Shown here one piece after another: positions 25,718 to 35,231 of a stretch of 64,000 nucleotides of DNA. Location: contig NZ_QFWW01000036.1 in assembly GCF_003265345.1 (NCBI RefSeq), forward strand, positions 124,001 through 188,000, written 5' to 3'. Source of the DNA: Lentzea terrae. GTDB taxonomy: Bacteria > Actinomycetota > Actinomycetes > Mycobacteriales > Pseudonocardiaceae. The notes beneath the pieces are model-generated. The model was not told the origin of the DNA. It made no database searches and was given only the letters and a program-made list of their open reading frames with translations. Both the position numbers and the translations under genes were made by a program. Position 1 is the first letter of the stretch. Each line of letters opens with the position of its first letter.

Positions 25718-26740
25718 GTGGATCCCGTGATTTCGGTCGGGAACCTGTGGAAAGTATTTGGCTCCAATGCGTCTCAAGTGGTGGCATCCGACGAGCTGAA
25801 GTCGTTGCCACGGCAGGAGCTGATGGAGCGCACAGGCGCCGTCGCAGCTGTGCGCGGAGTGGACTTCGACGTCGCTCCGGGTGAGATGTTCGTGGTCATG
25901 GGACTGTCCGGTTCGGGCAAGTCCACTCTGGTCCGCTGTCTCACGAGACTGGTCGAGCCCACCGCGGGCACGATCATGTTCGAAGGCGAGAACATTCTTG
26001 ACGCGGACGCGAAACGTCTGCGTGACCTGCGCCGTAACAAGTTCTCCATGGTGTTCCAGCACTTCGGGTTGCTTCCTCATCGGACGGTGGCCGACAACGT
26101 CGGTTACGGGCTGGAAATCCGCGGGGTACCGCGGGCGAAACGTGGGGAGCGGTCACAGGAAGTGATCGATCTCGTCGGTCTCACCGGTTACGAGAAGTCC
26201 TATCCGGACCAGCTCTCCGGCGGTATGCAGCAACGTGTCGGTCTCGCGCGCGCACTTGCCGGCGATCCCGATGTTTTGTTCTTCGATGAACCTTTCTCGG
26301 CGCTCGACCCGTTGATCCGCCGCGACATGCAGTCCGAGGTCATCCGGCTGCACCGCGAGGTCGGCAAGACGATGGTCTTCATCACCCACGACCTGAGCGA
26401 GGCGCTCAAGCTCGGCGACCGCATCCTGATCATGCGGGACGGTCAGGTCGTGCAGGTCGGCACGGGTGACGAGCTGGTCGGTGCGCCGGCGGACGACTAC
26501 GTGCGCGACTTCGTGAAGGACGTGCCGCGTTCGCACGTGCTGACGCTGAAGTGGATCATGCGCCCGCCGCGGCCGGACGAGGAGCTGGACGGGCCTGAAC
26601 TGGCGCCGGAAACCGTTGTGCGGGAAGCCGTGCGCAGTGTGCTCAGCGCGGACAAGCCGGTGAAGGTCGTGCAGAACGGTGAGCTGCTCGGCGTCGTGGC
26701 GGACGAGGAGATCCTCGGGGTCGTAGCCGGGGAGGCGTGA
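25718..26740 (+). CDS. glycine betaine/proline ABC transporter ATP-binding protein
   Basis: A 340-residue OpuAA/ProV-type ATPase. Walker A GLSGSGKST, Q-loop MVFQHFGLLPHRTV, signature LSGGMQQRVGLARAL, Walker B VLFFDEPFSALDP, and H-loop FITHDL. The N-terminal extension and the helical ELMERTGAVAAVRGVDF segment are typical of ProV. The usual C-terminal CBS tandem is reduced to a roughly 80-residue tail ending NGELLGVVADEEILGVV. GTG at 25718 has GGAG about 10 nt upstream. Two nt separate it from the permease gene. Confidence 0.95.
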   Translation: MDPVISVGNLWKVFGSNASQVVASDELKSLPRQELMERTGAVAAVRGVDFDVAPGEMFVVMGLSGSGKSTLVRCLTRLVEPTAGTIMFEGENILDADAKRLRDLRRNKFSMVFQHFGLLPHRTVADNVGYGLEIRGVPRAKRGERSQEVIDLVGLTGYEKSYPDQLSGGMQQRVGLARALAGDPDVLFFDEPFSALDPLIRRDMQSEVIRLHREVGKTMVFITHDLSEALKLGDRILIMRDGQVVQVGTGDELVGAPADDYVRDFVKDVPRSHVLTLKWIMRPPRPDEELDGPELAPETVVREAVRSVLSADKPVKVVQNGELLGVVADEEILGVVAGEA

Positions 26741-26741
26741 C

Positions 26742-28664
26742 ATGGTTGCCGTCGCCGCCCCTCGGCAACTTCCGCGCAAGCCGCTGATTCTGGCCGGCAT
26801 CGTGCTGGCCTGGCTGGTGCTGTGGCTGGTGTTCCGCAACGTCGGGACGCTGCCGCTCGACGCCTCCGCGCTCACGCCGTTGCACCGGATGATCAACGAG
26901 CTCAACGACGCCGTTGGCGCGTCCAGGAACTCCAACCCGCTGTTCCTGTACTTCTTCAACGAGATCCGGCTCGTCATCGACGAGTTCGTGACCTTCGTGC
27001 AGGCGTTGATCGCGCAGCCGTCGTTCGGCCGGCCGGTGCCGGTGATCGGCTGGCTCGGCGTGGTCGCGATCGCCGGTTTCGTCAGCCTCGTGGTCGCCGG
27101 CTGGCGGGTCGCGCTGCTCGCCGTCGCGGGCTTCGTGTTCCTCGGCCTGCAGGGGCTGTGGCAGGAGAGCATGGACACGCTCTCGCTGACGCTGGCCGCG
27201 GTCGTGATCTCCTTGCTCTTCGGCATTCCGCTGGGGATCTGGGCCGGCTTGTCGGACCGGGCGAACCGGGTCATGCAGCCGGTGCTCGACTTCATGCAGA
27301 CCATGCCGACGTTCGTCTACTTGGCACCGTTGACGTTGTTCTTCCTGATCGGGCCGGCGTCGGCGACGATCGCCACGCTGATCTACGCGGCGCCGCCGGC
27401 GATCCGGATCACCGCGCACGCCATCCGGTCGGTGCCGCACAACACAGTTGAGGCGTCGGAGTCCCTTGGCGCGACGCGGAAGCAGACGTTGCTGAAGGTG
27501 CTGCTGCCGTCCGCGCGCAAGACGATCGTGCTCGGCGTCAACCAGACGATCATGGCCGCGCTGTCCATGGTCACGATCGCCGCGCTGATCGACGCGCCGG
27601 GGCTGGGCAAGACGGTCGTGAAGGCGTTGCAGACGCTCGACGTCGGCACGGCGTTCAACGCCGGTCTGGCGATCGTGGTGCTGGCGATCGTGCTGGACCG
27701 CGTGACGACCGCCGCGACCGAACGCCGCAAGCTGCCGCGCTGGGCGTTGTTCGGCGGGCTCGGTGTCACGGGTGTCTGCGTCTACCTCTCCTACACCTAC
27801 CTGTGGGCCGCGGAGTTCCAGTCGGACGTGGAGATCGGCAGCTCGATCCGGCAGGGCGCGACGGCCGTGACGGAGTGGGCGCAGGACACGCTGCCGTTCA
27901 TCACCGGTGGCTTCAAGGATTTCGTCACGTTCGCGTTGATCAACCCGCTGCAGGCGCTGCTGGCCGAGTCGCCGTGGTTCCTGGTGGCGCTGGTGATCGT
28001 CGCGGTGTCGTTCCTGATCGGCGGGGTCCGGTCCGCGATCGTGTCCGCGGTGTGCCTCGGCCTGCTGGTCGCGACGGGGCTGTGGCAGGACTCGATGATC
28101 ACGCTGGCGTCCACGCTGGTCGCCACGATCATGGTGATGATCCTCGGGATCGTGGTCGGCGTGTGGATGGGCCGCAGCAGGCGCGCGGACCGGTTCATCC
28201 GGCCGATCCTCGACGCCGGCCAGGTCATGCCCGCGTTCGTGTACCTGGTGCCGTTCCTGGCGTTGTTCGCCGCGAGCAGGTTCACGGCGATCATCGCGGC
28301 CGTGGTGTTCGCGGCGCCGGTCGCCATCAAGATCATCGCGGACGGGATCCGCGCGGTGTCGCCCACGACGGTCGAGGCGTCCACGGCGCTCGGGTCCAGC
28401 TCGTGGCAGACGATCGTGAAGGTGCAGCTGCCGATGGCGCGCGGGGCGTTGACGCTCGCCGCCAACCAGGGGCTGATCTACGTGCTCTCGATGGTCGTCG
28501 TCGGCGGTCTCGTCGGCGCCGGCGCGCTCGGCTACGACGTGGTGGCCGGTTTCTCGCAGGGCCAGTTGTACGGCAAGGGGCTCGCGGCCGGTGTCGCGAT
28601 CGTCGTGCTGGGCGTGATGCTCGACCGCCTCACCCAGGCGGCCGCCAAGCGGTGGACCAACTAG
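26742..28664 (+). CDS. double-length betaine ABC transporter permease
   Basis: A 640-residue protein in which two ProW/OpuAB permease modules are fused. Module 1 (about residues 140-330) contains the EAA loop SVPHNTVEASESLGATRKQT. Module 2 (about 455-635) contains AVSPTTVEASTALGSSSWQT. Each is preceded by extra TM segments. Most ProW proteins carry one module and dimerise, so the fusion supplies both halves in one chain. Its stop overlaps the ribosome site of the downstream binding-protein gene. Confidence 0.93.
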   Translation: MVAVAAPRQLPRKPLILAGIVLAWLVLWLVFRNVGTLPLDASALTPLHRMINELNDAVGASRNSNPLFLYFFNEIRLVIDEFVTFVQALIAQPSFGRPVPVIGWLGVVAIAGFVSLVVAGWRVALLAVAGFVFLGLQGLWQESMDTLSLTLAAVVISLLFGIPLGIWAGLSDRANRVMQPVLDFMQTMPTFVYLAPLTLFFLIGPASATIATLIYAAPPAIRITAHAIRSVPHNTVEASESLGATRKQTLLKVLLPSARKTIVLGVNQTIMAALSMVTIAALIDAPGLGKTVVKALQTLDVGTAFNAGLAIVVLAIVLDRVTTAATERRKLPRWALFGGLGVTGVCVYLSYTYLWAAEFQSDVEIGSSIRQGATAVTEWAQDTLPFITGGFKDFVTFALINPLQALLAESPWFLVALVIVAVSFLIGGVRSAIVSAVCLGLLVATGLWQDSMITLASTLVATIMVMILGIVVGVWMGRSRRADRFIRPILDAGQVMPAFVYLVPFLALFAASRFTAIIAAVVFAAPVAIKIIADGIRAVSPTTVEASTALGSSSWQTIVKVQLPMARGALTLAANQGLIYVLSMVVVGGLVGAGALGYDVVAGFSQGQLYGKGLAAGVAIVVLGVMLDRLTQAAAKRWTN

Positions 28665-28675
28665 GAGGTCTGGAA

Positions 28676-29629
28676 GTGGCAAGGCACAACGTGCTGGGAG
28701 CGGTGCTCGTGGGAGCACTCGCGCTGGCCGGTTGCAGTGGCGCCAAGGTCGGTGACTCTTCTTCGGGTGCTACCGGCGACTGCGGCACGTTCAACCTCGC
28801 GATCAACCCGTGGGTCGGTTACGAGGCAAACGCGGCGGTGCTCGCGTACGTGGCCGAGAAGGAGCTCAAGTGCAAGGTCACCAAGAAGGAGCTCAAGGAA
28901 GAGGTGGCCTGGCAGGGCTTCGGCACCGGTGAGGTCGACGCCGTCGTCGAGAACTGGGGTCACGACGACCTGCGCAAGAAGTACATCGACGAGCAGAAGA
29001 CCGCCGTCAGCGCGGGCTCGACGGGTGTGAAGGGCCAGATCGGCTGGTACGTGCCGCCGTGGCTCGCCAAGGAGCACCCCGACATCCTGGACTGGAACAA
29101 CCTCAACAAGTACGCGGACAAGTTCAAGACGTCCGAGTCCGGTGACAAGGGCCAGCTGCTCGACGGCGACCCGTCGTTCGTGACCAACGACGAGGCTCTG
29201 GTGAAGAACCTGAACCTCAACTACAAGGTCGTCTACGGCGGCTCCGAGACCGCGCTGATCCAGGCCTTCCGCCAGGCGGAGAAGGACAAGAAGTGGGTCA
29301 TCGGCTACTTCTACTCGCCGCAGTGGCTGCTCAACGAGATCAAGCTCGAGAAGGTGAAGCTGCCCGAGTACAAGGCGGGCTGTGACGCCGACACCGAGAA
29401 GGTCGCCTGCGACTACCCGGACTACGACCTCGACAAGATCGTGTCCAAGAAGTTCGCCGACGGGAACGGCCCGGCGTTCCAGCTGGTCAAGAACTTCAAG
29501 TGGACCAACGAGGACCAGAACACGGTCGCCAAGTACATCGCCGAGGACAAGATGAAGCCCGAGGACGCGGCCAAGAAGTGGGTCGAGGCCAACGCGGACA
29601 AGGTCAAGGCCTGGACGGCCAAGGCCTGA
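28676..29629 (+). CDS. glycine betaine/choline-type ABC transporter substrate-binding lipoprotein (copy 2)
   Basis: A 317-residue lipoprotein (lipobox LALAGC) with the same binding-fold landmarks as copy 1: NLAINPWVGYEANAAVLAYV, VENWGHDDLRKKYI and IGWYVPPWLAKEHPDI. GTG start with AGGAGGT 6 nt upstream. The last gene of the transporter operon, followed by a strong hairpin. Having one binding protein in the operon and a second divergent from it may widen substrate range or separate basal from stress-induced uptake. Confidence 0.94.
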   Translation: MARHNVLGAVLVGALALAGCSGAKVGDSSSGATGDCGTFNLAINPWVGYEANAAVLAYVAEKELKCKVTKKELKEEVAWQGFGTGEVDAVVENWGHDDLRKKYIDEQKTAVSAGSTGVKGQIGWYVPPWLAKEHPDILDWNNLNKYADKFKTSESGDKGQLLDGDPSFVTNDEALVKNLNLNYKVVYGGSETALIQAFRQAEKDKKWVIGYFYSPQWLLNEIKLEKVKLPEYKAGCDADTEKVACDYPDYDLDKIVSKKFADGNGPAFQLVKNFKWTNEDQNTVAKYIAEDKMKPEDAAKKWVEANADKVKAWTAKA

Positions 29630-29645
29630 GTTTTGCACGGCAACA

Positions 29646-29690
29646 AGCAGCAGGGGTGGTTCCCGGACGAGAGGAACCACCCCTGCTGCT
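29646..29690. terminator. strong hairpin terminator after betaine operon
   Basis: A perfect 18-bp stem (AGCAGCAGGGGTGGTTCC and its complement) with a 9-nt loop, 16 nt after the stop, placed between convergent genes. Confidence 0.85.
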
Positions 29691-29701
29691 TACCCCCGGC
29701 A

Positions 29702-29878
29702 TCACGCAGCCTGTTGCCCGTTGGGGACCTCAGGCTCGTGGCGGTGCGTCATGCGGTGCCACCACGACCGCGGCTTCCCGCCGTTGCGGTAGTACTCCTG
29801 GACGCGGCGGGCGTCCTCCCGCAGGGCAGCCTGCCGGTAGTCCATCTCCGCCTTGATCGCCTCGGGCGTCCATTCCAT
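29702..29878 (-). CDS. small hydrophilic protein (58 aa)
   Basis: MEWTPEAIKAEMDYRQAALR then EDARRVQEYYRNGGKPRSWW, ending Gly-Gln-Gln-Ala-Ala. An amphipathic helix followed by a Trp/His basic part. ATG at 29878 has GAGGAG 8 nt upstream, which is better than the GTG nine bases earlier. No known domain. Similar short helical proteins are common in actinobacteria. Confidence 0.65.
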   Translation of the reverse strand: MEWTPEAIKAEMDYRQAALREDARRVQEYYRNGGKPRSWWHRMTHRHEPEVPNGQQAA

Positions 29879-30046
29879 CTGACTCACTCCTCAGGTCGTT
29901 CGCTGACGAGAGTGAGATTGCTGCTGAGGGGTGGCCCCTCACATCGGAAGATCACCTAAGGTCGCGCCGCGAGACCCCTTACGCCGCCCTCCAATAGCTG
30001 ATTCAGCCGATGCCGCGGGCTCGGGTAAGGGGCCACGATCGAGGGC

Positions 30047-31183
30047 ATGACTGTCGCCCACTTACCCACGCGACCTGCGCTGTTCTTCGATCCCACCACC
30101 GAGGTCCACTTCGACGAGCAACTCGACAGCTGGCACGTCTTCTCCCTTACGGACGTCCAGCGCGTGCTGTCCGACGAGGAGCACTTCTCGGCGGGGTTCG
30201 GCCTCACGGACGAGACCAGGCCGCTCGCCAACCCGATGTTCAGCGGCATGTGGGCCGCGGACGGGCAACGCCACCGCGACCTGAGGGCCGCCGTCGCCGA
30301 CCCGTTCAGCCCGCGGGTGCTGTCGCGGCTGGAGCAGCAGATCCGCGCCATCGTGGTCGAGCTGATCGACGAGCTGGCCCCGGACGGCTTCGACGTCGTT
30401 CCGCGCCTGTCCCGTCCGTTGCCCGCGCGGGTGATCTGCCGCGTGCTCGGCCTCGACGTCACCGCCGAGGAGCGGATGACCGAGTGGATCGACGACTGGC
30501 TCGGGACCGCGAACTCCACCAACACCGTGCCGCAGCAGGCCGAGATGGCGAAGTTCTTCGCCGACGAGCTGGACCGGCAGCGCGCGACGCCCGGCGGAGG
30601 GCTCATCGCGGAGCTGCTCGACGTGCAGGAGACCGGCTACCTGGTGGACGGCCGGCCGATGTCGGACGGCGACCTCGTCGGGTACTGCGCGATGCTGCTC
30701 GGCGCCGGAGTCGACACGGTCGACGCGACCGCCTCCAACGCGCTGCTGTTCCTGACCGAATACGGCTGCTGGGACTCGTTGCGCGCGGACCCGTCGTTGC
30801 TGCCCGGTGCGATCGAGGAGACCACGCGCTGGTATCCGGTCTTCCCCGGTGTGCGCAGGCTGGCGCGCTTCGACGTCTCGCTGGGCGGCCAGGAGATCAA
30901 GGCCGGGCAATGGGTCACCGGGTGGCTGACCGCGGCCAGCCGCGATCCGGAGCGCTATCCCGAGCCGGACACGTTCGACATCCGGCGCCAGACGCGCTCC
31001 ATGGCGTTCGGGCACGGAGTGCACTACTGCCTCGGTGCAGGCCTGGCCCGGCTGGAGCTGCGGGTGCTGCTCGAGGAGGCGGTGCACCGGCTTCCGCTGC
31101 TGCGCAGGGACACCGATGCACCGCTCGTGCGGCGTGAGTGGATGCTCGACAACCTCGAGTCGGCCACCTTCCGCTTCGACTAG
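30047..31183 (+). CDS. cytochrome P450
   Basis: A 378-residue soluble bacterial P450. The haem loop FGHGVHYCLGAGLARLEL places the ligand at Cys328. The I-helix is LLGAGVDTVDAT with the conserved Thr. The K-helix ExxR is in AIEETTRWYP. It is on the short side (390-410 is usual), mostly through a short N-terminus. No ferredoxin or reductase gene is adjacent, so electrons come from elsewhere. Its stop overlaps the stop of the convergent mannosidase gene. The substrate cannot be predicted, and no biosynthetic cluster surrounds it. Confidence 0.94.
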   Translation: MTVAHLPTRPALFFDPTTEVHFDEQLDSWHVFSLTDVQRVLSDEEHFSAGFGLTDETRPLANPMFSGMWAADGQRHRDLRAAVADPFSPRVLSRLEQQIRAIVVELIDELAPDGFDVVPRLSRPLPARVICRVLGLDVTAEERMTEWIDDWLGTANSTNTVPQQAEMAKFFADELDRQRATPGGGLIAELLDVQETGYLVDGRPMSDGDLVGYCAMLLGAGVDTVDATASNALLFLTEYGCWDSLRADPSLLPGAIEETTRWYPVFPGVRRLARFDVSLGGQEIKAGQWVTGWLTAASRDPERYPEPDTFDIRRQTRSMAFGHGVHYCLGAGLARLELRVLLEEAVHRLPLLRRDTDAPLVRREWMLDNLESATFRFD

Positions 31184-34089
31184 GTCCGCCGGAACCGCAG
31201 CGTGAGCACCTGGAACGGGCGCAGCACCAGCTCTGGCGTTGTGTCGGCGAGAGGCCGTTCGAGCAGGTCGGTCTCCTGGACGCCCTGGTGGTCGAACGAC
31301 GTGCTGATCGAGGTGCGGGCCCGGCCGCCGTGCGCCTCGTAGAGCCGGACGACGACGTCGCCGGACCGGTCGTCGGCCAGTTTGACGGCCTCGACCCGGA
31401 CCGCCGGGTTGTCGGTGCGCACCAACGGTTCCGGTGCCTGGGCGCCGCGGACGGACTGCGGCGGCAGGTTGATGCGGTAGCCGGCGTCGATGGCTGCCGG
31501 CAGGTCTCCGATGACCAGGGCGTAGCGGAAGCGGTGCTCGCCCTGGTCGGTCTCGGGGTCGGGGAACCGCGGCGCGCGCAGCAGGGACAGCCGCACGGTC
31601 GTGGTGGTGCCGCCGTCCTCGCGGGTCGTGCGGGTGACCTCGTGGCCGTAGGTCGAGTCGTTGACCACCGCGACGCCGTAGCCGGGCTCGCCGACGTGCA
31701 GGAAGCGGTGGGCGCAGATCTCGAACTTCGCGGCCTCCCACGAGGTGTTGGTGTGCACCGGGCGGTGCAGGTGGCCGAACTGGGTCTCGGCGGTGGAGAC
31801 CTCGGCGCGCAGGTCGAGCGGGAAGGCGATCTTGAGCAGCTTCTCGCGTTCCTGCCAGTCGACCTCGGTTTCGAAGTCGACCTGCTTGGCGCCCTCGCGC
31901 AGCCGGATGGTCTGGGTCAGCACCGAGTTGCCGAACTTGGCCCGCACCACGACGCCGTCCTCGGCGTCGACCCGTTCGGACGGGATCAGGTCGGCCTTCC
32001 AGTTGCGGTAGAACGGGTCGATGTCCCAGGCGTCCCACTGGTTCGGGTTGTCGCGGTGCAGCTGCGGCATGCCGGCGAACCCGTGCGGTGGCAGGACCTC
32101 GCGGTCGTTCTCCAGGTCCAGCACGGACAGCACGATGCCGTCGGCGTCGGTCGTGACGCGGAGCCGGCCGTTGTCGAGCACGCCGTCCTGCGGTGCGACG
32201 TGAGGCATCGGTGCGCTGTTGCCGAGCACGTCGAACGTGAGCTCGTCGGCGCCGTCGCCCTTGATCGCGTCGATCGCCTTGGCGGTCAGGGCTTTCAGCT
32301 CGGCCGCCACGCGGGCGTAGGTGGCCTCGGCCTCGCGGTGCACCCAGGCGATCGAGCTGCCCGGCAGGATGTCGTGGAACTGGTGCAGCAGCACGGTCTT
32401 CCACAACCGGTCGAGCTCGTCGTAGGGGTAGTCGTGGCCCTGGAGGGCGGCCGCGGTCGACCAGTGCTCGGCCTCGCGCAGCAGGTGTTCGCTGCGGCGG
32501 TTGCCCTGCTTGGTCTTGGCCTGCGTGGTGTAGGTGGCGCGGTGCTTCTCCAGGTACAGCTCGCCCGCCCACACCGGTGCGTCCGGGTACTCGTCCTGCG
32601 CGGCCTGGAAGAAGTCGCGGGGCGGCTCGACCTTGACGGTCGGGGAGCCTTCGAGGTTCGCGACGCGGTGCGCGGTCTCCATCATCTCGCGGGTGGGGCC
32701 GCCACCGCCGTCGCCGTAGCCGAACGGCACCAGCGAGCGGGAAGCCTTGGCGTGCTCGGCGAACTGGCGGGACGCCCGCGCGAGCTCTTCGCCGGACAGC
32801 GAGGAGTTGTAGGTGTCGACCGGTGGGAAGTGCGTGAAGATCCGGGTGCCGTCGATGCCCTCCCACCAGAAGGTGTGGTGCGGGAACTTGTTGATCTGGT
32901 TCCACGACAGCTTCTGGGTGAGGAACCAGCGTGAGTCGCTCAGCTTGATCAGCTGGGGGAGTGCGGCGCTGTAGCCGAAGGAGTCCGGCAGCCAGACCTC
33001 CTCGGTCTCCACGCCGAAGTTGTCCAGGAAGAAGCGCTTGCCGTGCACGAGCTGGCGGGCCATCGCCTCGCCGCCGGGCATGTTCGTGTCCGACTCGACC
33101 CACATGCCGCCGACCGGCACGAACTGTCCACTGCGGACCTTTTCGCGGACCCGGTCCCAGACGTGCGGGTGGTGCTCCTTCATCCAGGCGTACTGCTGGG
33201 CCTGGGAGCAGGCGAAGTAGAAGTCCGGGTACTCGTCCATCAGCTTCGTGACGTTCGAGAACGTCCTGGCGCACTTGCGGACGGTTTCCCGCAGCGGCCA
33301 CAGCCAGGCGCTGTCGATGTGCGCGTGGCCGATCGCGGAGACCTTGTGCGCGGAGGCCGTGGCGGGCAGTGACAGGACATGTTCGAGCTCCGCGCGGGCC
33401 AGGTCGGCGGTGGCGGCGACCTCGTTGAGGTCCAGCGCGTCCATCGCCCGGTCCAGCGCGTGCAGGATCTTGTGTCGGCGCGGGTCGTGCGCCGGCAGCT
33501 CCTTCATCAGGCTCTGCAGGACCTCGATGTCGAGCATCAGGTGCCAGACCTGCGGCTGGAACACCGCGAGCTCGGCCTTGAGGATCTTGTACAACGGGTC
33601 GGTGCCCGCCGTTTCCTTGTCGCCCAGCCGGGTCGGCAGGAACGGGTGGAAGTCGAGGATGGTCGGGTTGCCCGCGGCCTCCAGGTAGTAGAGGACCTCG
33701 TCACCTTGGACCGGCAGGTAGGTGTTGCGCGGTTCGATGCCCTTGATGGGCTCACCGGCCGCGTTGTAGGCGAGGCCTTCGGACTGGAAGCCGGGGCCGG
33801 GGTGGGTGAAGCCGAGGTCCAGCACCACCTCGACCTGCTCGCCCTGCCAGGCTTCGGGGACCGTGCCGGTGAGCTTGAACCAGCTGGTGCTCCACGGCGC
33901 GCCCCAGGCGTCGCCGACCTGGGCCGGTTCGTACGTGGCCTGGAGGGCTTCGGCGACCGGGACGGGCTCGTCCGGCACGTGCCACACGGCCAGTTCGAGT
34001 GGTGCGGTCTCGCCGTAGATCGCCGGGCGGATGCGTTCCTTCAGCGTGCGGTTGAGGCGTTCTTCCAGCAGCTCGCGTTCGTCGTGCAC
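31180..34089 (-). CDS. GH38 alpha-mannosidase
   Basis: A 969-residue retaining alpha-mannosidase, cytoplasmic (no signal peptide). The catalytic domain has IGHAHIDSAWLWPLRET (metal-binding His/Asp), GGMWVESDTNMPGGEA and LPDSFGYSAALPQL, where the aspartate of PDSFG is the nucleophile. A three-helix domain (YDELDRLWKTVLLHQFHDIL) and large beta-sandwich C-terminal domains follow. GTG at 34089 lies 4 nt after the upstream hydrolase stop and is served by GGGGTGA. It is the last gene of the mannoside operon and would trim imported alpha-mannosides. Confidence 0.95.
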   Translation of the reverse strand: MHDERELLEERLNRTLKERIRPAIYGETAPLELAVWHVPDEPVPVAEALQATYEPAQVGDAWGAPWSTSWFKLTGTVPEAWQGEQVEVVLDLGFTHPGPGFQSEGLAYNAAGEPIKGIEPRNTYLPVQGDEVLYYLEAAGNPTILDFHPFLPTRLGDKETAGTDPLYKILKAELAVFQPQVWHLMLDIEVLQSLMKELPAHDPRRHKILHALDRAMDALDLNEVAATADLARAELEHVLSLPATASAHKVSAIGHAHIDSAWLWPLRETVRKCARTFSNVTKLMDEYPDFYFACSQAQQYAWMKEHHPHVWDRVREKVRSGQFVPVGGMWVESDTNMPGGEAMARQLVHGKRFFLDNFGVETEEVWLPDSFGYSAALPQLIKLSDSRWFLTQKLSWNQINKFPHHTFWWEGIDGTRIFTHFPPVDTYNSSLSGEELARASRQFAEHAKASRSLVPFGYGDGGGGPTREMMETAHRVANLEGSPTVKVEPPRDFFQAAQDEYPDAPVWAGELYLEKHRATYTTQAKTKQGNRRSEHLLREAEHWSTAAALQGHDYPYDELDRLWKTVLLHQFHDILPGSSIAWVHREAEATYARVAAELKALTAKAIDAIKGDGADELTFDVLGNSAPMPHVAPQDGVLDNGRLRVTTDADGIVLSVLDLENDREVLPPHGFAGMPQLHRDNPNQWDAWDIDPFYRNWKADLIPSERVDAEDGVVVRAKFGNSVLTQTIRLREGAKQVDFETEVDWQEREKLLKIAFPLDLRAEVSTAETQFGHLHRPVHTNTSWEAAKFEICAHRFLHVGEPGYGVAVVNDSTYGHEVTRTTREDGGTTTTVRLSLLRAPRFPDPETDQGEHRFRYALVIGDLPAAIDAGYRINLPPQSVRGAQAPEPLVRTDNPAVRVEAVKLADDRSGDVVVRLYEAHGGRARTSISTSFDHQGVQETDLLERPLADTTPELVLRPFQVLTLRFRRT

Positions 34090-34093
34090 GTCG

Positions 34094-35227
34094 TCACCCC
34101 AGCTCGATCGAGGCCCGCACGCCGTTGTGCGCGAGAGCCATCCACTCTTCGAAGAAGGCGCCACCAGGGCCCCACGACGGCCGGTCGCCGTGCAGCTTGA
34201 TCGGCGTGCGCTCGGCCGGTGCCGGCCAAGAAGTTCCACATCGTGCTTCGCGCACGATCCGGGCGATCGCCTCCCCGAGCGGCTTGACCTTGCGTTCCGT
34301 CGTCAACAGTCCCAACTCGTACTCGCGTTCGGGGAAGTCCACCAGCGCGCGGTCCACGTCGTGCGAGCACCACCACGTGACGCCCCACAGGTTCGCGCAG
34401 GTGAGCACGTTCGCAAGCGTTTGCTCGGCGAACGCGGGTGCCTGCTCGGCGCTGATCTCGGGCTGGGCGGCGCCGACCTCCTGCAGCCACACGGGACGTT
34501 GCGGGTCCTTCGCGTGCGCCTTGGCCAGTTCGACGAGGTATTCGGCGTGGTGGACGCTCTCCGGCGACATCGGCCCGTAGCGCTGCGCGGTGCCGTTGAA
34601 GACCCAGGAGTGCACGGTGGTCATTGCGCCCTTGTTGGCCGCGTGTTCGGGCAGGAACGCGTGCTCGCTCTCGTACCAGACGGCGTCGTACTCGGAGTGC
34701 ACGTGCGGGAGGCCTGGTGCGGCGGTCTCGCACTCGGCGAGCAGGGCGTCGATCCACTCGCCGGCCTGTTGGGGTGCGCACGGGTTCGACTCGGTGAGCA
34801 GGTTGACCTCGTTGCCCAGGGTGAAGCCGAGGAAGTTGGGTTTGTCCTTGAGCGCTTCGGCGAGCGTGCGGATGTAGAACTTCTGCCCGCTGATCACGTC
34901 GGGGTCGGTGAAGATGTTGCGGCGGTGCCAGGTCTGCACCCACGACGGGTAGAAGTCGAAGCTCGACAGGTGACCCTGCAACACGTCGACCTGCACGTCC
35001 AGGCCGGTCTCGTGGGCGGCGTCGAGCATCTGGGCCAGCTGCTCGACGGCCTTGGGCCGGACGAGGCCGCGGTTGGGCTGGAACACCGGCCACAGCGGGA
35101 AGATCCGCACGTGGTCGAGGCCCAGCCCGGCAACGGACTCGAAGTCGGCTTTGACGTCGTCGATGGAGAAGTCGAGCCAGTGGTGGAACCAGCCGGTCGA
35201 CGGGGTGTAGTTCACGCCGAAACGCAA
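34094..35227 (-). CDS. GH5-like glycoside hydrolase (probable mannoside/glucoside hydrolase)
   Basis: A 377-residue TIM-barrel hydrolase without a signal peptide. RFGVNYTPSTGWFHHWLDF opens the barrel. The acid/base glutamate is in GFTLGNEVNLL and the nucleophile glutamate in RPVWLQEVGAA, the spacing seen in GH5-type clan A enzymes. HSEYDAVWYE and WWCSHDVDRALVDFPEREYELGL line the cleft, with the second stretch spanning the barrel end. Located between the sugar permease and GH38 genes in the same unit, so an intracellular beta-mannosidase or related exo-enzyme is likely. The exact family is uncertain. Confidence 0.82.
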   Translation of the reverse strand: MRFGVNYTPSTGWFHHWLDFSIDDVKADFESVAGLGLDHVRIFPLWPVFQPNRGLVRPKAVEQLAQMLDAAHETGLDVQVDVLQGHLSSFDFYPSWVQTWHRRNIFTDPDVISGQKFYIRTLAEALKDKPNFLGFTLGNEVNLLTESNPCAPQQAGEWIDALLAECETAAPGLPHVHSEYDAVWYESEHAFLPEHAANKGAMTTVHSWVFNGTAQRYGPMSPESVHHAEYLVELAKAHAKDPQRPVWLQEVGAAQPEISAEQAPAFAEQTLANVLTCANLWGVTWWCSHDVDRALVDFPEREYELGLLTTERKVKPLGEAIARIVREARCGTSWPAPAERTPIKLHGDRPSWGPGGAFFEEWMALAHNGVRASIELG

Positions 35228-35231
35228 TGGT

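Noticed and set aside
30047..31183. P450 as part of a natural-product cluster
   Set aside because: Flanked by a betaine transporter and a sugar operon, with no PKS, NRPS or terpene enzyme in the window.
30062..33301. 1079-codon minus-strand frame spanning the P450 and mannosidase genes
   Set aside because: Low-complexity Arg/Gly-rich product crossing two real genes with clear catalytic motifs.
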